A stretch of 64,000 nucleotides of DNA, taken from Treponema sp. Lineage in GTDB: Bacteria; Spirochaetota; Spirochaetia; Treponematales; Treponemataceae. Shown here in pieces: positions 17,150-25,655 of this stretch. The notes beneath the pieces are model-generated. The model worked only from the letters and a program-made list of their open reading frames with translations, ran no database searches and had not been told where the DNA came from. Location of the stretch: contig NZ_JAILGZ010000153.1 of NCBI RefSeq assembly GCF_024696245.1, positions 1-64,000 on the forward strand, in the 5' to 3' direction. Numbering within the stretch: position 1 is the stretch's first letter; every line of letters starts with the position of its first letter. Position numbers and translations under genes: made by a program.

Positions 17150-18850
17150 TTGAACAACAATGTTGCATATATTCCGATGGCTGCCACAGCTATAGTTGCG
17201 GCACTTCTTTTTGTAATGCTCATAATTATAAAAAAAAGAAAAACTGCAAGAGTAAGTTTTATTATTTTCCTTTCAGATCTTATGGTTCTTGGGGGAAGCC
17301 TTTACGCAGCCTATAAGAGTACCCTTCACGGTAATAAAGACGCAGCCTTTATCTTTACAAGTGCAATACTGGCAGCTGCCTTTCTCCTGATTCCTTATGC
17401 ACTTATGCTCTGTACTTTTGAACCTAAAAAGTTTGAAAAACTTGTACCAGCCTTTATGAACAAGGCAGCCCTTAGGGCACAGCAGGCTAAAGAAGCCGCA
17501 GAACTTGCCATTGAAGAGAAAAAACGCTCTGAACTTTCCGGAAACGATGAATCAATCCTTAATATAAGCCGTGCTTTTATGGACCAGGCTACAGTTTCAT
17601 TCAGTGATGAAAACGGAATGAATCTTCTTCTGGACTACATTAATAATACAATCAGGCAGGAAACAAAGGCTGATGGTGGTGCCATCCTCATGGTAGATGA
17701 TTTTGAAGACGTAATCGCCGTAAAATCATTTGAAGGTGACTTCCCTCCTCCATACAAGCTTCCAAATGATATGCCTCATAAGCCAATCCGTGTTGCAACA
17801 AACTTTAAATTTGCATCTTTCCCTTTAAGGGACAATCTTTTTGGAGATATTGCTACAAACGGAAATGCTGAACTTATTACAAAACCGGAACTTGATGACC
17901 GTATTTTCCAGAACGGTCCGGAAGAATTCCTTGAATGCGGCAGTTACATTATTGCACCTATGAAGGTGGAAGATGCAGTAGTTGGTCTTGTTGCCCTTTC
18001 AAGAAACCACTCAAGTCCGAAATTTACAGAACAGGACTTTAAAAAGGCATCAAAACTTTCTGAATTTGCAGCTACAGCCGTTAAAAACGTTATATCCGTT
18101 AAAGAAATCATTGAACAGAATGGTATTACTAAAGAAACGGATCTTGCAGCCAGCATTCAGAACACACTGCGTCCTGCAAAGCTTCCTGTACTTCCAGGCA
18201 TTCAGCTGGGTACAATATTTGAACAGAACGAAGGCGTATGTGGTGACTATTACGATATAATTCCATCAAGAAAAGACCGCATTTCCTTTATCCTTGGTGA
18301 TATTGCAGGTAAAGGAATCAACAGTGTCATCGTTATGACAATGATCAGAGCCATGACAAGGCTTGTTGTAAATACAAAACAGACCGCAGGTACAATCCTT
18401 ACCTGGGTTAATAAAGGTATTTCTTCTGAATCATTCAGTACAGACCATTTTGGTTCCTGTGCACTTATTAATTATGATCCTGTATCAAAAAAGGCAGAAT
18501 TTTCTACCTGTGGTACAACACCTATTTACTATTTTAATAGTTCGGACAAGTCATTTACCTGTATTTCCCACACTTCTGAACCGATTGGTGTAGAAAAAAC
18601 AAGTGAATACAAAGAATATATGCAGGAAATAAAAAAAGGTGATATACTTGTATCATTCTCAGATGGTATTATTGAAGCCCTGAATGATCAGGGACAGCAG
18701 TATACTATTGAAAACCTGAAGAAAGTCATTACTAAAAACTGTACTTCTTCCGGTAAAGACATTGCTAATCTTGTAAAAGCTGATTTACAGAGTTTCTGTG
18801 GTGGAACAGCACAGCATGATGATCAGACTTTACTTGTGATTAAGTTTTAA
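17150..18850 (+). CDS. SpoIIE/RsbU-type PP2C phosphatase with GAF domain
   Basis: A 566-residue serine phosphatase. It starts with TTG, chosen because AGGGAG lies 8 bases upstream and no better start is present. Three N-terminal membrane helices (about residues 8-95) precede a short linker helix, a GAF domain (about residues 145-310; GGAILMVDD, SYIIAPMKVEDAVVGLVALS) and a C-terminal PP2C domain (EGVCGDYYDIIPS, GDIAGKGINSVIVM, FSDGIIEALN, AQHDDQTLLVIKF). The aspartates needed for metal binding are all present. It should dephosphorylate the STAS protein encoded next, in a membrane-sensed partner switch. Confidence 0.9.
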   Translation: MNNNVAYIPMAATAIVAALLFVMLIIIKKRKTARVSFIIFLSDLMVLGGSLYAAYKSTLHGNKDAAFIFTSAILAAAFLLIPYALMLCTFEPKKFEKLVPAFMNKAALRAQQAKEAAELAIEEKKRSELSGNDESILNISRAFMDQATVSFSDENGMNLLLDYINNTIRQETKADGGAILMVDDFEDVIAVKSFEGDFPPPYKLPNDMPHKPIRVATNFKFASFPLRDNLFGDIATNGNAELITKPELDDRIFQNGPEEFLECGSYIIAPMKVEDAVVGLVALSRNHSSPKFTEQDFKKASKLSEFAATAVKNVISVKEIIEQNGITKETDLAASIQNTLRPAKLPVLPGIQLGTIFEQNEGVCGDYYDIIPSRKDRISFILGDIAGKGINSVIVMTMIRAMTRLVVNTKQTAGTILTWVNKGISSESFSTDHFGSCALINYDPVSKKAEFSTCGTTPIYYFNSSDKSFTCISHTSEPIGVEKTSEYKEYMQEIKKGDILVSFSDGIIEALNDQGQQYTIENLKKVITKNCTSSGKDIANLVKADLQSFCGGTAQHDDQTLLVIKF

Positions 18851-18892
18851 TTTTGTATAAGATAGAAAAATTTTGTCTAAGGAGCAAAAATT

Positions 18893-19231
18893 ATGGAACT
18901 AAAAATCAGAAAGAATGGAGACGTCTATATCATTGATGTAAATGGTGAAATGGACTTGTACAATTCTTACAAACTCAAGGAACTTGTAATGAAGATGCTT
19001 GAGAAAAATGTAAAACAGTTCATCATCAATCTTGAACAGGTAGACTACATCGACTCTTCTGGAATCGGTGCCCTGATTTATATCTGTTCTACAATTAAGA
19101 AGATGAACCTTAAACTTTACATTTCCAATATTCATGGTTCTGTAAAGAAGGTTATTGAACTTACAAAACTCATGGGATACTTCCCTATTGCTAACAGTGT
19201 TGAAGAAGCACTTCTTATGATTAACGAATAA
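18893..19231 (+). CDS. STAS-domain anti-sigma-factor antagonist
   Basis: A 112-residue single-domain STAS protein. The signature YIDSSGIGALIYI holds the serine that the partner kinase phosphorylates and the phosphatase restores. It has the usual SpoIIAA/RsbV length and a ribosome site (AAGGAGCA) before the ATG. It lies between the phosphatase and the RsbW-like kinase. No sigma factor is encoded nearby, so the final target may be elsewhere or not a sigma factor. Confidence 0.92.
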   Translation: MELKIRKNGDVYIIDVNGEMDLYNSYKLKELVMKMLEKNVKQFIINLEQVDYIDSSGIGALIYICSTIKKMNLKLYISNIHGSVKKVIELTKLMGYFPIANSVEEALLMINE

Positions 19232-19248
19232 ATAAAAAGGAATTCGCA

Positions 19249-19797
19249 ATGGAAGAAATTAAACAGTTAAGATCAGATGGCAATGACCCGCTTTTCGATA
19301 AGTCAAACATGATGTACAAGGAATTTCCTTCAGACTTCCGTCAGATCAGATACTTTACTCTTCTGATAGTTCAGTCTGCACCACTTGAAATTAAGGAAAT
19401 CAACCTGCTCGAACAGCAGATTAGCGAAATCATCAAGAATGGTGTTAAGCACGGAAATAACTGCGACATTAATAAGAAGATTCACGTATGGTATTCATTC
19501 AGCCCTTCACATGCACACATTATTGTAGAAGATGAAGGCGAAGGCTTTAAAGACCTGGAAAAATGGAACGAATTCAATACAAAACGTCTTGAATGTCTTC
19601 ATAATTCTAACTTTGAAGAACTTGCTAATTACGTAACATTCAGAACCAAGAAGTCTGACGATCAGGATGGTGGTAATGCCCTTTTCGCAGCTATGGAATA
19701 CTGGAATGGTGGATTTGTTTACAATGACAAGAGAAATGGCGTTGCTATGCTTAAACATTTCCAGCAGAAAAGACATGGTGTTACAGTAGAAAACTAA
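19249..19797 (+). CDS. RsbW-like serine kinase (HATPase) of the partner switch
   Basis: A 182-residue GHKL ATPase. The N box is seen in QQISEIIKNGVKHGNN and the G1 box in IIVEDEGEGFKDLE; a later glycine-rich stretch (DDQDGGNALFAAMEYW) takes the place of the second G box. It should phosphorylate the STAS protein and bind or release a regulatory target according to phosphorylation state. AAAAGGAA precedes the start, 17 bases after the STAS stop. It ends the cassette; an AT-rich stretch follows. Confidence 0.88.
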   Translation: MEEIKQLRSDGNDPLFDKSNMMYKEFPSDFRQIRYFTLLIVQSAPLEIKEINLLEQQISEIIKNGVKHGNNCDINKKIHVWYSFSPSHAHIIVEDEGEGFKDLEKWNEFNTKRLECLHNSNFEELANYVTFRTKKSDDQDGGNALFAAMEYWNGGFVYNDKRNGVAMLKHFQQKRHGVTVEN

Positions 19798-19818
19798 AAA
19801 TTTTATTTTTTTAGTTAC

Positions 19819-19847
19819 TTGCATTAAAAAGAGTTCTACAGTATATT
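19819..19847 (+). promoter_or_regulatory. Promoter of a putative small RNA
   Basis: TTGCAT and TATATT with an exact 17-base spacer. No reading frame starts downstream; the next object is a self-complementary stretch (19852-19943). Confidence 0.65.
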
Positions 19848-19851
19848 CGTG

Positions 19852-19943
19852 ACTCTCAATAAATGCAGCTAAACCTAAGGTAAACGGTGTAGTGGAAGCT
19901 TATTATAGCCCACTGTTTACCCGGGACCTGGCGTTTTAAGAGT
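19852..19943 (+). ncRNA. Putative structured small RNA of unknown class
   Basis: The stretch folds back on itself: ACTCT (19852-19856) with AGAGT (19939-19943), AAATGC with GCGTTT just inside, and a long central hairpin (GGTAAAC at 19879-19885 with GTTTACC at 19915-19921, then AGTGG with CCACT). A closing stem, an internal loop and a terminal hairpin resemble 6S RNA in outline, but it is shorter than usual 6S and I do not recognise conserved bases. It has its own promoter. The 3' end is not clear and may extend into the following hairpin repeat. Confidence 0.45.
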
Positions 19944-19995
19944 GTACACACATTCGTAGCAAGTGCATGCGAATGTGCAGGCAACTAAGTTAAGT

Positions 19996-20026
19996 TTTAC
20001 TTACTTAAAAAAAAATGCACTATTAA
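19996..20026 (+). promoter_or_regulatory. Promoter-like site before repeat unit 20030
   Basis: TTTACT and TATTAA with a 19-base spacer, 3 bases before the first GGGG of the unit. It is the weakest of the three copies. Confidence 0.4.
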
Positions 20027-20098
20027 ACTGGGGATGTACCGGTTTCGACACACATTCGTAGCAAGTGCGTGCGAATGTGCAGGCAAAGTAAGTAAGCT

Positions 20099-20127
20099 TT
20101 TACTTATTTTATATAAAGCACTATTTT
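20099..20127 (+). promoter_or_regulatory. Promoter-like site before repeat unit 20131
   Basis: TTTACT and TATTTT with a 17-base spacer, 3 bases before GGGG. Its arrangement is the same as in the ssrA promoter 100 bases downstream. Confidence 0.5.
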
Positions 20128-20198
20128 ACCGGGGATGTACCGGTTTCGACACACATTCGTAGCAAGTGCGTGCGAATGTGCAAGCAACAAAATTAAGT

Positions 20199-20227
20199 TT
20201 TACTTATTTTTTATAACGCACTATTTT
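20199..20227 (+). promoter_or_regulatory. ssrA promoter
   Basis: TTTACT and TATTTT with a 17-base spacer, ending 3 bases before the mature tmRNA 5' end. The short distance suggests the transcript starts at or close to the mature end. Confidence 0.6.
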
Positions 20228-20230
20228 ACC

Positions 20231-20600
20231 GGGGATGTACCGGTTTCGACAGATAAGAGAAATCTTGTGCTGCAGGCAGGCGTGAAGGTGCCTTGAACTG
20301 ACAAAACAATAACTGCAAAAGTTGCAAAACGTCGTGAAGAGGAATCTTCCGAAGCAGTTAGCCTCGCTGCTTAATGCGAGACCGGCACTTATGATGTGCT
20401 GTTCCTAACATCATAAACTGCTGTCACAAACAGGGACTTACTCTGCGTTTCGCCTGAGTTATGCAGGGGACATTTTTTCAGGATACGGAGACGACGCTTT
20501 TGAAGCTGCTACCGTTTCCCGACAATTACCTCGCTTCAATAAGCCTGTAGAGGTACCTGGTTTGCTTATCTGGACGGGGGTTCAATTCCCCCCATCTCCA
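20231..20600 (+). ncRNA. ssrA: Transfer-messenger RNA (tmRNA)
   Basis: tmRNA rescues stalled ribosomes and adds a degradation tag. The 5' end GGGGATG pairs with CATCTCC near the 3' end to form the acceptor stem (one G-U), and the T-arm GGGGGTTCAATTCCCCC is perfect. The discriminator A is at 20600; CCA is not encoded. The resume codon is probably GCA at 20315 (after AATAACT), giving the tag AKVAKRREEESSEAVSLAA and a TAA stop at 20372-20374. The tag is long and charged but keeps the LAA end that proteases recognise. Pseudoknot-forming stretches follow (20380-20520). Confidence 0.97.
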
Positions 20601-20642
20601 ATATTGACACAAAGCACTTTTTTCGTAATTATAAACACAATT

Positions 20643-21311
20643 ATGGAAGAAGTTGTTTTATCACGTCAAAATCTTGAATCTTTATCCACAGCAGATTTAA
20701 TTACACTGGCAAGGACATACGGCATTAATGTTCCTTCAACCCTTAACAGAAATTTCATTATCGGAGAACTTCTGGAAATTCCCGAAGAAGCAGATTCTGC
20801 AACTTCTGATTCAACACCTGTAGAAAATTCAGATCTTAAAGTAGCTACAGTTCTTCCATCAACCTATAACGATACCACAGTACATATCTTTATGCGTAAT
20901 CCTGTCTGGATGTTTGCCTACTGGGACATAAAGGATTCAGATATAAAAACAATGAAAGAAGAATTTGATTTTGATGAGCTTTTCCTTCATATTTCTTTCT
21001 TTAACAATGAAAACGACGAAAAATCCTTTGATTCCTTTGATGTAAAACTCAATTTTGAAAACAAGGAACTCTACATACTTATTCCGGCTAACCGTCATTA
21101 TGTAATGGCAACCCTGGCTTACAAAGTAAAGGGAGAACAGCCTCGTACCCTCGCCTATACTAAAAAACTTGAAATACCACAGGAAGATGAAGCAATAAGA
21201 AATCATCAGCCTGGTAAAAAGTTCCCTATGTCAGAGCTTACCCGTATATCCGGCATGGAACAGCTTCTTAATAAACATTACATGACTCACAGACAGTCAT
21301 TTTCTAACTGA
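20643..21311 (+). CDS. DUF4912 protein
   Basis: A 222-residue cytoplasmic protein. I chose the ATG at 20643 because upstream starts lie inside tmRNA. Residues 8-45 form a SAP/Rho-N-like helical segment (LESLSTADLITLARTYGINV). The DUF4912 block follows from about residue 75: HIFMRNPVWMFAYWDIKDSD, matching the usual RdPxwlfvyWei pattern. In several phyla DUF4912 genes stand next to GH57 or glycogen genes, as here with the GH57-like gene 31 bases downstream. This hints at a role in polysaccharide metabolism; the biochemical function is unknown. Confidence 0.8.
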   Translation: MEEVVLSRQNLESLSTADLITLARTYGINVPSTLNRNFIIGELLEIPEEADSATSDSTPVENSDLKVATVLPSTYNDTTVHIFMRNPVWMFAYWDIKDSDIKTMKEEFDFDELFLHISFFNNENDEKSFDSFDVKLNFENKELYILIPANRHYVMATLAYKVKGEQPRTLAYTKKLEIPQEDEAIRNHQPGKKFPMSELTRISGMEQLLNKHYMTHRQSFSN

Positions 21312-21342
21312 AATCAATAAAATGTAAAAAAAGGAAAATGCA

Positions 21343-22941
21343 ATGAATGATAAAAATCTTGTTTTAATAATAAATGCACATCAGGGATATATAAGAAACA
21401 TTGATGACTCCAGGGATTTTTCTGCAGAAAACGAACTTCTCTTTTCTGCACTGACAAGCACTTACATTCCCCTTGCAGATCTTTTTAATAAACTTGCTGA
21501 TGAAAAAATAGACTTTAAGATTGGTCTTGTCCTCTCTTCTACTCTGTGTTCCCTTTTATCAGACCCGGTAATAATTGATCAGTACGAAAACTTTATTAAT
21601 AAAAGCATTGAACTTGGAAACTGCGAACTTTTAAGACTTAAAAATCTTCCTGAAGCAGAAAATGCCAAAGAATGCCTTAAAAGATTCAACAGTATAAAAG
21701 AATCCTTTGTTATAAAATATCACAGAAACTTACTTGAACAGTTTAAGATTCTTGCCCAGAAGGGATATCTTGAACTTATTCCTACTGCAGCAACCTACGC
21801 CTACCTTCCTCATTATCAGGATCTTACGGAAGCAATAAATGCTCAGGTAGAAACAGGTCTTTATTCACAGAAATATTTCTTTGGTGATACAGGAGAAGGC
21901 TTTTATATTCCTTACCTGGGCTGGTCTAATGGTCTTGAAAAAATCCTTAAACCATACGGTATTAACTATACTGTTGTAGATCCCCGTTCCCTTCTCTTCT
22001 CAAGTTCCAGAATAGACACAGGTATTTTCCGTCCTGTAAGAACAAACAATTCCCTGGCAATTTTTGCAGCTGACCCTGATGGTGAAAACTGCTTTACAGA
22101 TGAAGAGGGCTTTATTTCTAATCCGGTATACCTTTCCGTTCAGAAAGATATTGGGTTTGAACTTGAAGATAAAGACCTGTCTGTTCTTGAACGTAAAAGC
22201 AACATACGCACCCTTACAGGATACAGATACTGGTGCAATGTAGAAGACGAAGATGAATATGAAGATGCTCCTCTTTACAATAAAGATGCAGCCCTTGAGC
22301 AGGTAAAAAAAGATGCTGCAGCCTTTGTAAACAGAAAAACAGAAAAACTTACCCAGGCAATGGAATACATTAAGGATGATGATGCAGTTCTTGTGTGTCC
22401 TCTTTCTGCTGAACTTTTTGGTCAGAAATGGGCAGAAGGCATCGATTTTCTTGAAGAAGTAATACGTCTTATTTTCAGCCAGAAGAAAATCAAGCTTAAT
22501 GTTTGCCAGAATCTTATAGAAAAGCAGTACACCCTTCCAAAGGCTGAATTGTACCCATGCTCTGGAGATGATTCAGGTTACGGAGAAGACCTTCTTGATA
22601 TTACAAACAGCTGGATGATCCGCTACGTTAAAAAAGCTGCAGAGCGCATGATTGACTTAACGGAACGCCTGCCTTCAGAAACAAGCTTAAAGGGAAGAAT
22701 GCTTAATCTTGCAGCAAAAGAAATCCTTTTATCCCAGTCAGGGGAATGGCCTGCAATGCTTCATTCAAATCAGCTTCCTGATTACATAAAGGAAAAATTT
22801 AAGACACAGATTCTTTCCTTTACTACAATTTATGATTCCCTTGCAAGTAACTCTGTCAGCACTCAGTGGCTTACAGAAAAAGAAAAGGAAGACTGTCTTT
22901 ATCCATGGATGAACTACAGGATTTTCAGCCGCAAAAAATAA
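21343..22941 (+). CDS. GH57-like protein lacking the catalytic residues
   Basis: A 532-residue protein with the layout of GH57 alpha-glucan branching enzymes: a barrel domain followed by a DUF1957-type helical part. The family motifs are changed. HAHLPY near the N-terminus is NAHQGY; the nucleophile motif WLPE is IPYLGW (near residue 190, Glu to Tyr); the acid/base region FDTELFGHWW is LSAELFGQKW (near residue 353, Asp to Ser). The fold framework (ELFG, GLEKILKPYGI) is kept. It is probably a binding or regulatory pseudoenzyme. AAAAGGAAA precedes the ATG; it follows the DUF4912 gene. Confidence 0.75.
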   Translation: MNDKNLVLIINAHQGYIRNIDDSRDFSAENELLFSALTSTYIPLADLFNKLADEKIDFKIGLVLSSTLCSLLSDPVIIDQYENFINKSIELGNCELLRLKNLPEAENAKECLKRFNSIKESFVIKYHRNLLEQFKILAQKGYLELIPTAATYAYLPHYQDLTEAINAQVETGLYSQKYFFGDTGEGFYIPYLGWSNGLEKILKPYGINYTVVDPRSLLFSSSRIDTGIFRPVRTNNSLAIFAADPDGENCFTDEEGFISNPVYLSVQKDIGFELEDKDLSVLERKSNIRTLTGYRYWCNVEDEDEYEDAPLYNKDAALEQVKKDAAAFVNRKTEKLTQAMEYIKDDDAVLVCPLSAELFGQKWAEGIDFLEEVIRLIFSQKKIKLNVCQNLIEKQYTLPKAELYPCSGDDSGYGEDLLDITNSWMIRYVKKAAERMIDLTERLPSETSLKGRMLNLAAKEILLSQSGEWPAMLHSNQLPDYIKEKFKTQILSFTTIYDSLASNSVSTQWLTEKEKEDCLYPWMNYRIFSRKK

Positions 22942-22972
22942 AGGGGTAAAGAGCCATTATATATACAGTTTA

Positions 22973-23001
22973 TTGTTTTATTTAGAAATAAATGATATTC
23001 T
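22973..23001 (+). promoter_or_regulatory. Promoter of the 23010 gene, leaderless type
   Basis: TTGTTT and TATTCT with a 17-base spacer; the -10 box ends 8 bases before the ATG and no Shine-Dalgarno is present. Confidence 0.6.
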
Positions 23002-23009
23002 ACTATTAA

Positions 23010-25655
23010 ATGGCAAGTTTAAAAAAAATCAGCATTTTTTTACTCATTCTCATTGCACTTCAATTAGCAGCTTTTTCAGCGTCTGATAAAAACAATGCCA
23101 GCGATTATTTTAAGTCTTACCCTTCCCGTTTTCAGGAAATTCATTCAGCAGCCCTTACAGATGCATTAAAAGGCAATTATTCTTCTGCCATAAACCAATT
23201 TCTTAAAAAAGAAAAAAATAAAAGTGACGTTTTTGGTATTCTTGAAGAAGATGCCTCAGACTCAACAAAAGAAGCCTGTCGACCTTACATAGAACAAATA
23301 AAAAATCACATACAGGACTACATAAAACTTTTGCCGGAACTTGACGCTTACATGACAAATCCTCTTATGCAGGCTGACATTCAAAAGACAAGGGATTTAC
23401 TTACCCGTCTTGCATACATCAGGAATCAGGTTTATACAGCAGGGGATGAAGTAGAAAAAATCGACCGCTCAGTTTATGTAAGACATCTTGCAAAATCCAT
23501 AAAGGGCATTAAGGAAGTAAATTTCTCAGGAATTACAGGTGTAATGGACTGCAACTTTTATGCCATACTGAATACAGTCCTTGGACCTGCAGAAAAAGAA
23601 ACTCTGGAACAAAGCCTTATAATAAGCAATGCCTTTCTGCCGGAAAACATATTCAGCAGTGATGAAAAAAATGTAAAGGCAGCCGGAAAAAATATAGAAA
23701 AACTTGCGGATAAATGCATTGAGATTTCTGAATTAACAGAACTGATAAACATAAAAGACGAAAACTATAAAAATGAGCTTCTTCTTTTAAAAAATTCCAT
23801 TTCCAGTGTAAATACCATTGCAGAAACAGCAGCCCTTATTTCAGTTAAAACAAATGTTTCCGTATCAAGGCCGGAAGATATAAAACAGGCTTTAAGAACA
23901 GGCAACGACCTTTATTCCGTTACCCTTGTAAATAATGCAGCAACCCTTCTTGATCTTGGTAAAGCAGCTTCTTCCATAAGGACTTCTCAAAATATAAGCC
24001 GCCTTAATGCCATTAAAAATAAAAAAGACTTTTCAAGTAAACTGGTTTCTGCAATTATTTCGGCCTGCAGCAATATTGAAAAAGAAACTGTTAATTCTTC
24101 AATCAAACTATGGATTGAAAGTGCAAAATACTATGCCCAGGCAGCAAGCCAGATTACTGAAGAAAATCAGGGAACTGTAAAAAAACTTTCTTCATATCTT
24201 GATGATAATGCCCTGGAAAAATTTGCTGGAAAATGCATTACAGAATGTAAAAATGCCCTTATTCTTTTTAACTCAGACAAAAAGATTTTAATGGATGGAA
24301 TTGAAAAACTTAATGCAGGATATGGTTACAGAACAAACTTTATAAACGAACAAAAGTTAATAGAAGATTCAATTAAAAGAATTGAAGGTCTGGAAAAAGA
24401 ATTAAATAAAATTAACAGCGAAGCAGAAGAAAAATATCTTAAATCAAAAATCGCAGTTAATACTGTAGAAATTGCCTATCAGAAAGCCCAGGCTCTCTAT
24501 CAGAGAAAGGATTACATACAGGCCTTTAACCAGCATCAGAAAGCAGTAAACCTTTACATGGAACTTGAATCAGAATTAAAAAATGACTGTGAACTTAGAA
24601 ACGAAATATACCTTAAACTTACTCAATTAAAGCAGGAAATAATCGAAGGTGAAAAATCAGTATTCGTTGTAGAACAGCGAAAATATAAAATAGATGCAAG
24701 ACGTTCCTACGATGCAGGAAACTTTGAAAATGCAGGCTTTATCCTTACTCAGGCAGAAGAAAAAAGAAGACTATGGGCAAAGATGATGGACTTTGAACTT
24801 GAACTTGATCCAGAACTTGAACGCTTAAAGGACTTTGTAAACACTGCAATTGCAATTAAAGAAGGAAGGGAAATTTCCAGATATGATTCAAAGGCTCCGG
24901 AAATCTTATACAACCTTTCTGAAGCACAAAAAAATTTTAATCAGGGAGAAAAACTTTTTAATCAGGGAGAAAAAGAAAAAGCAAAAGCTTATCTGTCTGC
25001 AGCAGAAGAAAAAATTCAGCTTGTAAAAAATTATTATCCCCGTAACAAGGATGCAGGTCTTTTAAGACTTAAAATTGACCAGCTTACAGATAAAGAAAGC
25101 TTTGATGCCTCCTTCCCGGAAAAAATTAAAAAACTTAAACAGGAAGTAAAATCTTCTGATACAAGCTCCCGTCAGGCTTATAGTGATTTACTTGATCTTT
25201 ACGAAATCAACCCTGACTATCCGGGACTAAAGAAAATTATTACGGAAGCAGAATATACTCTTGGATTCAGACAAAGACCGGCAGATACCAGTCAGATAAA
25301 AAAAGCTGCAGAACTTTCCTCCCAGGCGCAGGAAGCTTTAAATCAGGCAGGCAGGGATGAAATTCTTCTTGAACATGCAAGGAGTCTTGCAAATCAGGCA
25401 ATAGCCCTTAACTCTGATGACGGAAAAGCCATAACCGTACTTGATGAAATCGCCAGACGTAAGGGAGAAAAACCTGCAGTTATTCTTTCTGCATCAGATG
25501 AAGAACTTTATCAGAAGGCACTTAAAGATTATCAGAACGGAAACCTTCCTGATGCCAGAATAAAAATAAATAAGCTGCTGGAAAATTCATCCAATGGAAG
25601 ATCTGCAAAAATATTAAAGCTTAAGGAAAATATCGAGAGAAAACTAAATGAATAG
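23010..25655 (+). CDS. Large exported coiled-coil/TPR protein
   Basis: An 881-residue protein with a signal peptide (LLILIALQLAAFSA, residues 10-23). The rest is almost all helical: long heptad stretches in the first 450 residues, then TPR-like helix pairs from about 490 (AYQKAQALYQRKDYIQAFNQHQKA; ARRSYDAGNFENAGFILTQA). It also contains a short direct repeat (FNQGEKLFNQGEKEKA, near residue 650). It overlaps the 1549-residue sensor phosphatase gene by 8 bases, so the two proteins are likely made in fixed proportion and may form one envelope complex. I recognise no enzymatic domain. Confidence 0.8.
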   Translation: MASLKKISIFLLILIALQLAAFSASDKNNASDYFKSYPSRFQEIHSAALTDALKGNYSSAINQFLKKEKNKSDVFGILEEDASDSTKEACRPYIEQIKNHIQDYIKLLPELDAYMTNPLMQADIQKTRDLLTRLAYIRNQVYTAGDEVEKIDRSVYVRHLAKSIKGIKEVNFSGITGVMDCNFYAILNTVLGPAEKETLEQSLIISNAFLPENIFSSDEKNVKAAGKNIEKLADKCIEISELTELINIKDENYKNELLLLKNSISSVNTIAETAALISVKTNVSVSRPEDIKQALRTGNDLYSVTLVNNAATLLDLGKAASSIRTSQNISRLNAIKNKKDFSSKLVSAIISACSNIEKETVNSSIKLWIESAKYYAQAASQITEENQGTVKKLSSYLDDNALEKFAGKCITECKNALILFNSDKKILMDGIEKLNAGYGYRTNFINEQKLIEDSIKRIEGLEKELNKINSEAEEKYLKSKIAVNTVEIAYQKAQALYQRKDYIQAFNQHQKAVNLYMELESELKNDCELRNEIYLKLTQLKQEIIEGEKSVFVVEQRKYKIDARRSYDAGNFENAGFILTQAEEKRRLWAKMMDFELELDPELERLKDFVNTAIAIKEGREISRYDSKAPEILYNLSEAQKNFNQGEKLFNQGEKEKAKAYLSAAEEKIQLVKNYYPRNKDAGLLRLKIDQLTDKESFDASFPEKIKKLKQEVKSSDTSSRQAYSDLLDLYEINPDYPGLKKIITEAEYTLGFRQRPADTSQIKKAAELSSQAQEALNQAGRDEILLEHARSLANQAIALNSDDGKAITVLDEIARRKGEKPAVILSASDEELYQKALKDYQNGNLPDARIKINKLLENSSNGRSAKILKLKENIERKLNE

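Larger units (their letters stand above)
19946..20230 (+). repeat. Tandem 100-bp repeats carrying the ssrA promoter and 5' end
   Basis: There are three units: a partial one (19946-20029) and two full ones (20030-20130 and 20131-20230). Each full unit begins with the 20 bases that also open the tmRNA (GGGGATGTACCGGTTTCGAC). Then comes an 8-bp hairpin (CACATTCG with CGAATGTG, 13-base loop), a TGCAGGCA- or TGCAAGCA-like stretch, an AT-rich hairpin and a promoter for the next unit. The partial unit lacks the tmRNA-like start. The whole block contains no reading frame. Confidence 0.9.

Noticed and set aside
19852-19943. SRP (4.5S) RNA
   Set aside because: The conserved GGAAGG/AGCAG apical loop elements are absent, although GTTTACC resembles part of the SRP helix.
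20030-20230. Additional complete tmRNA genes
   Set aside because: The units share only the first 20 bases and a short later motif with tmRNA; no tag frame, no T-arm and no 3' acceptor strand are present.
19946-20230. CRISPR array
   Set aside because: The units are about 100 bp long, nearly identical throughout and have no unique spacers; no cas genes are near.
20562-20642. Longer N-terminus for the DUF4912 protein
   Set aside because: The upstream start codon lies inside the tmRNA 3' part; the ATG at 20643 gives a normal family start.
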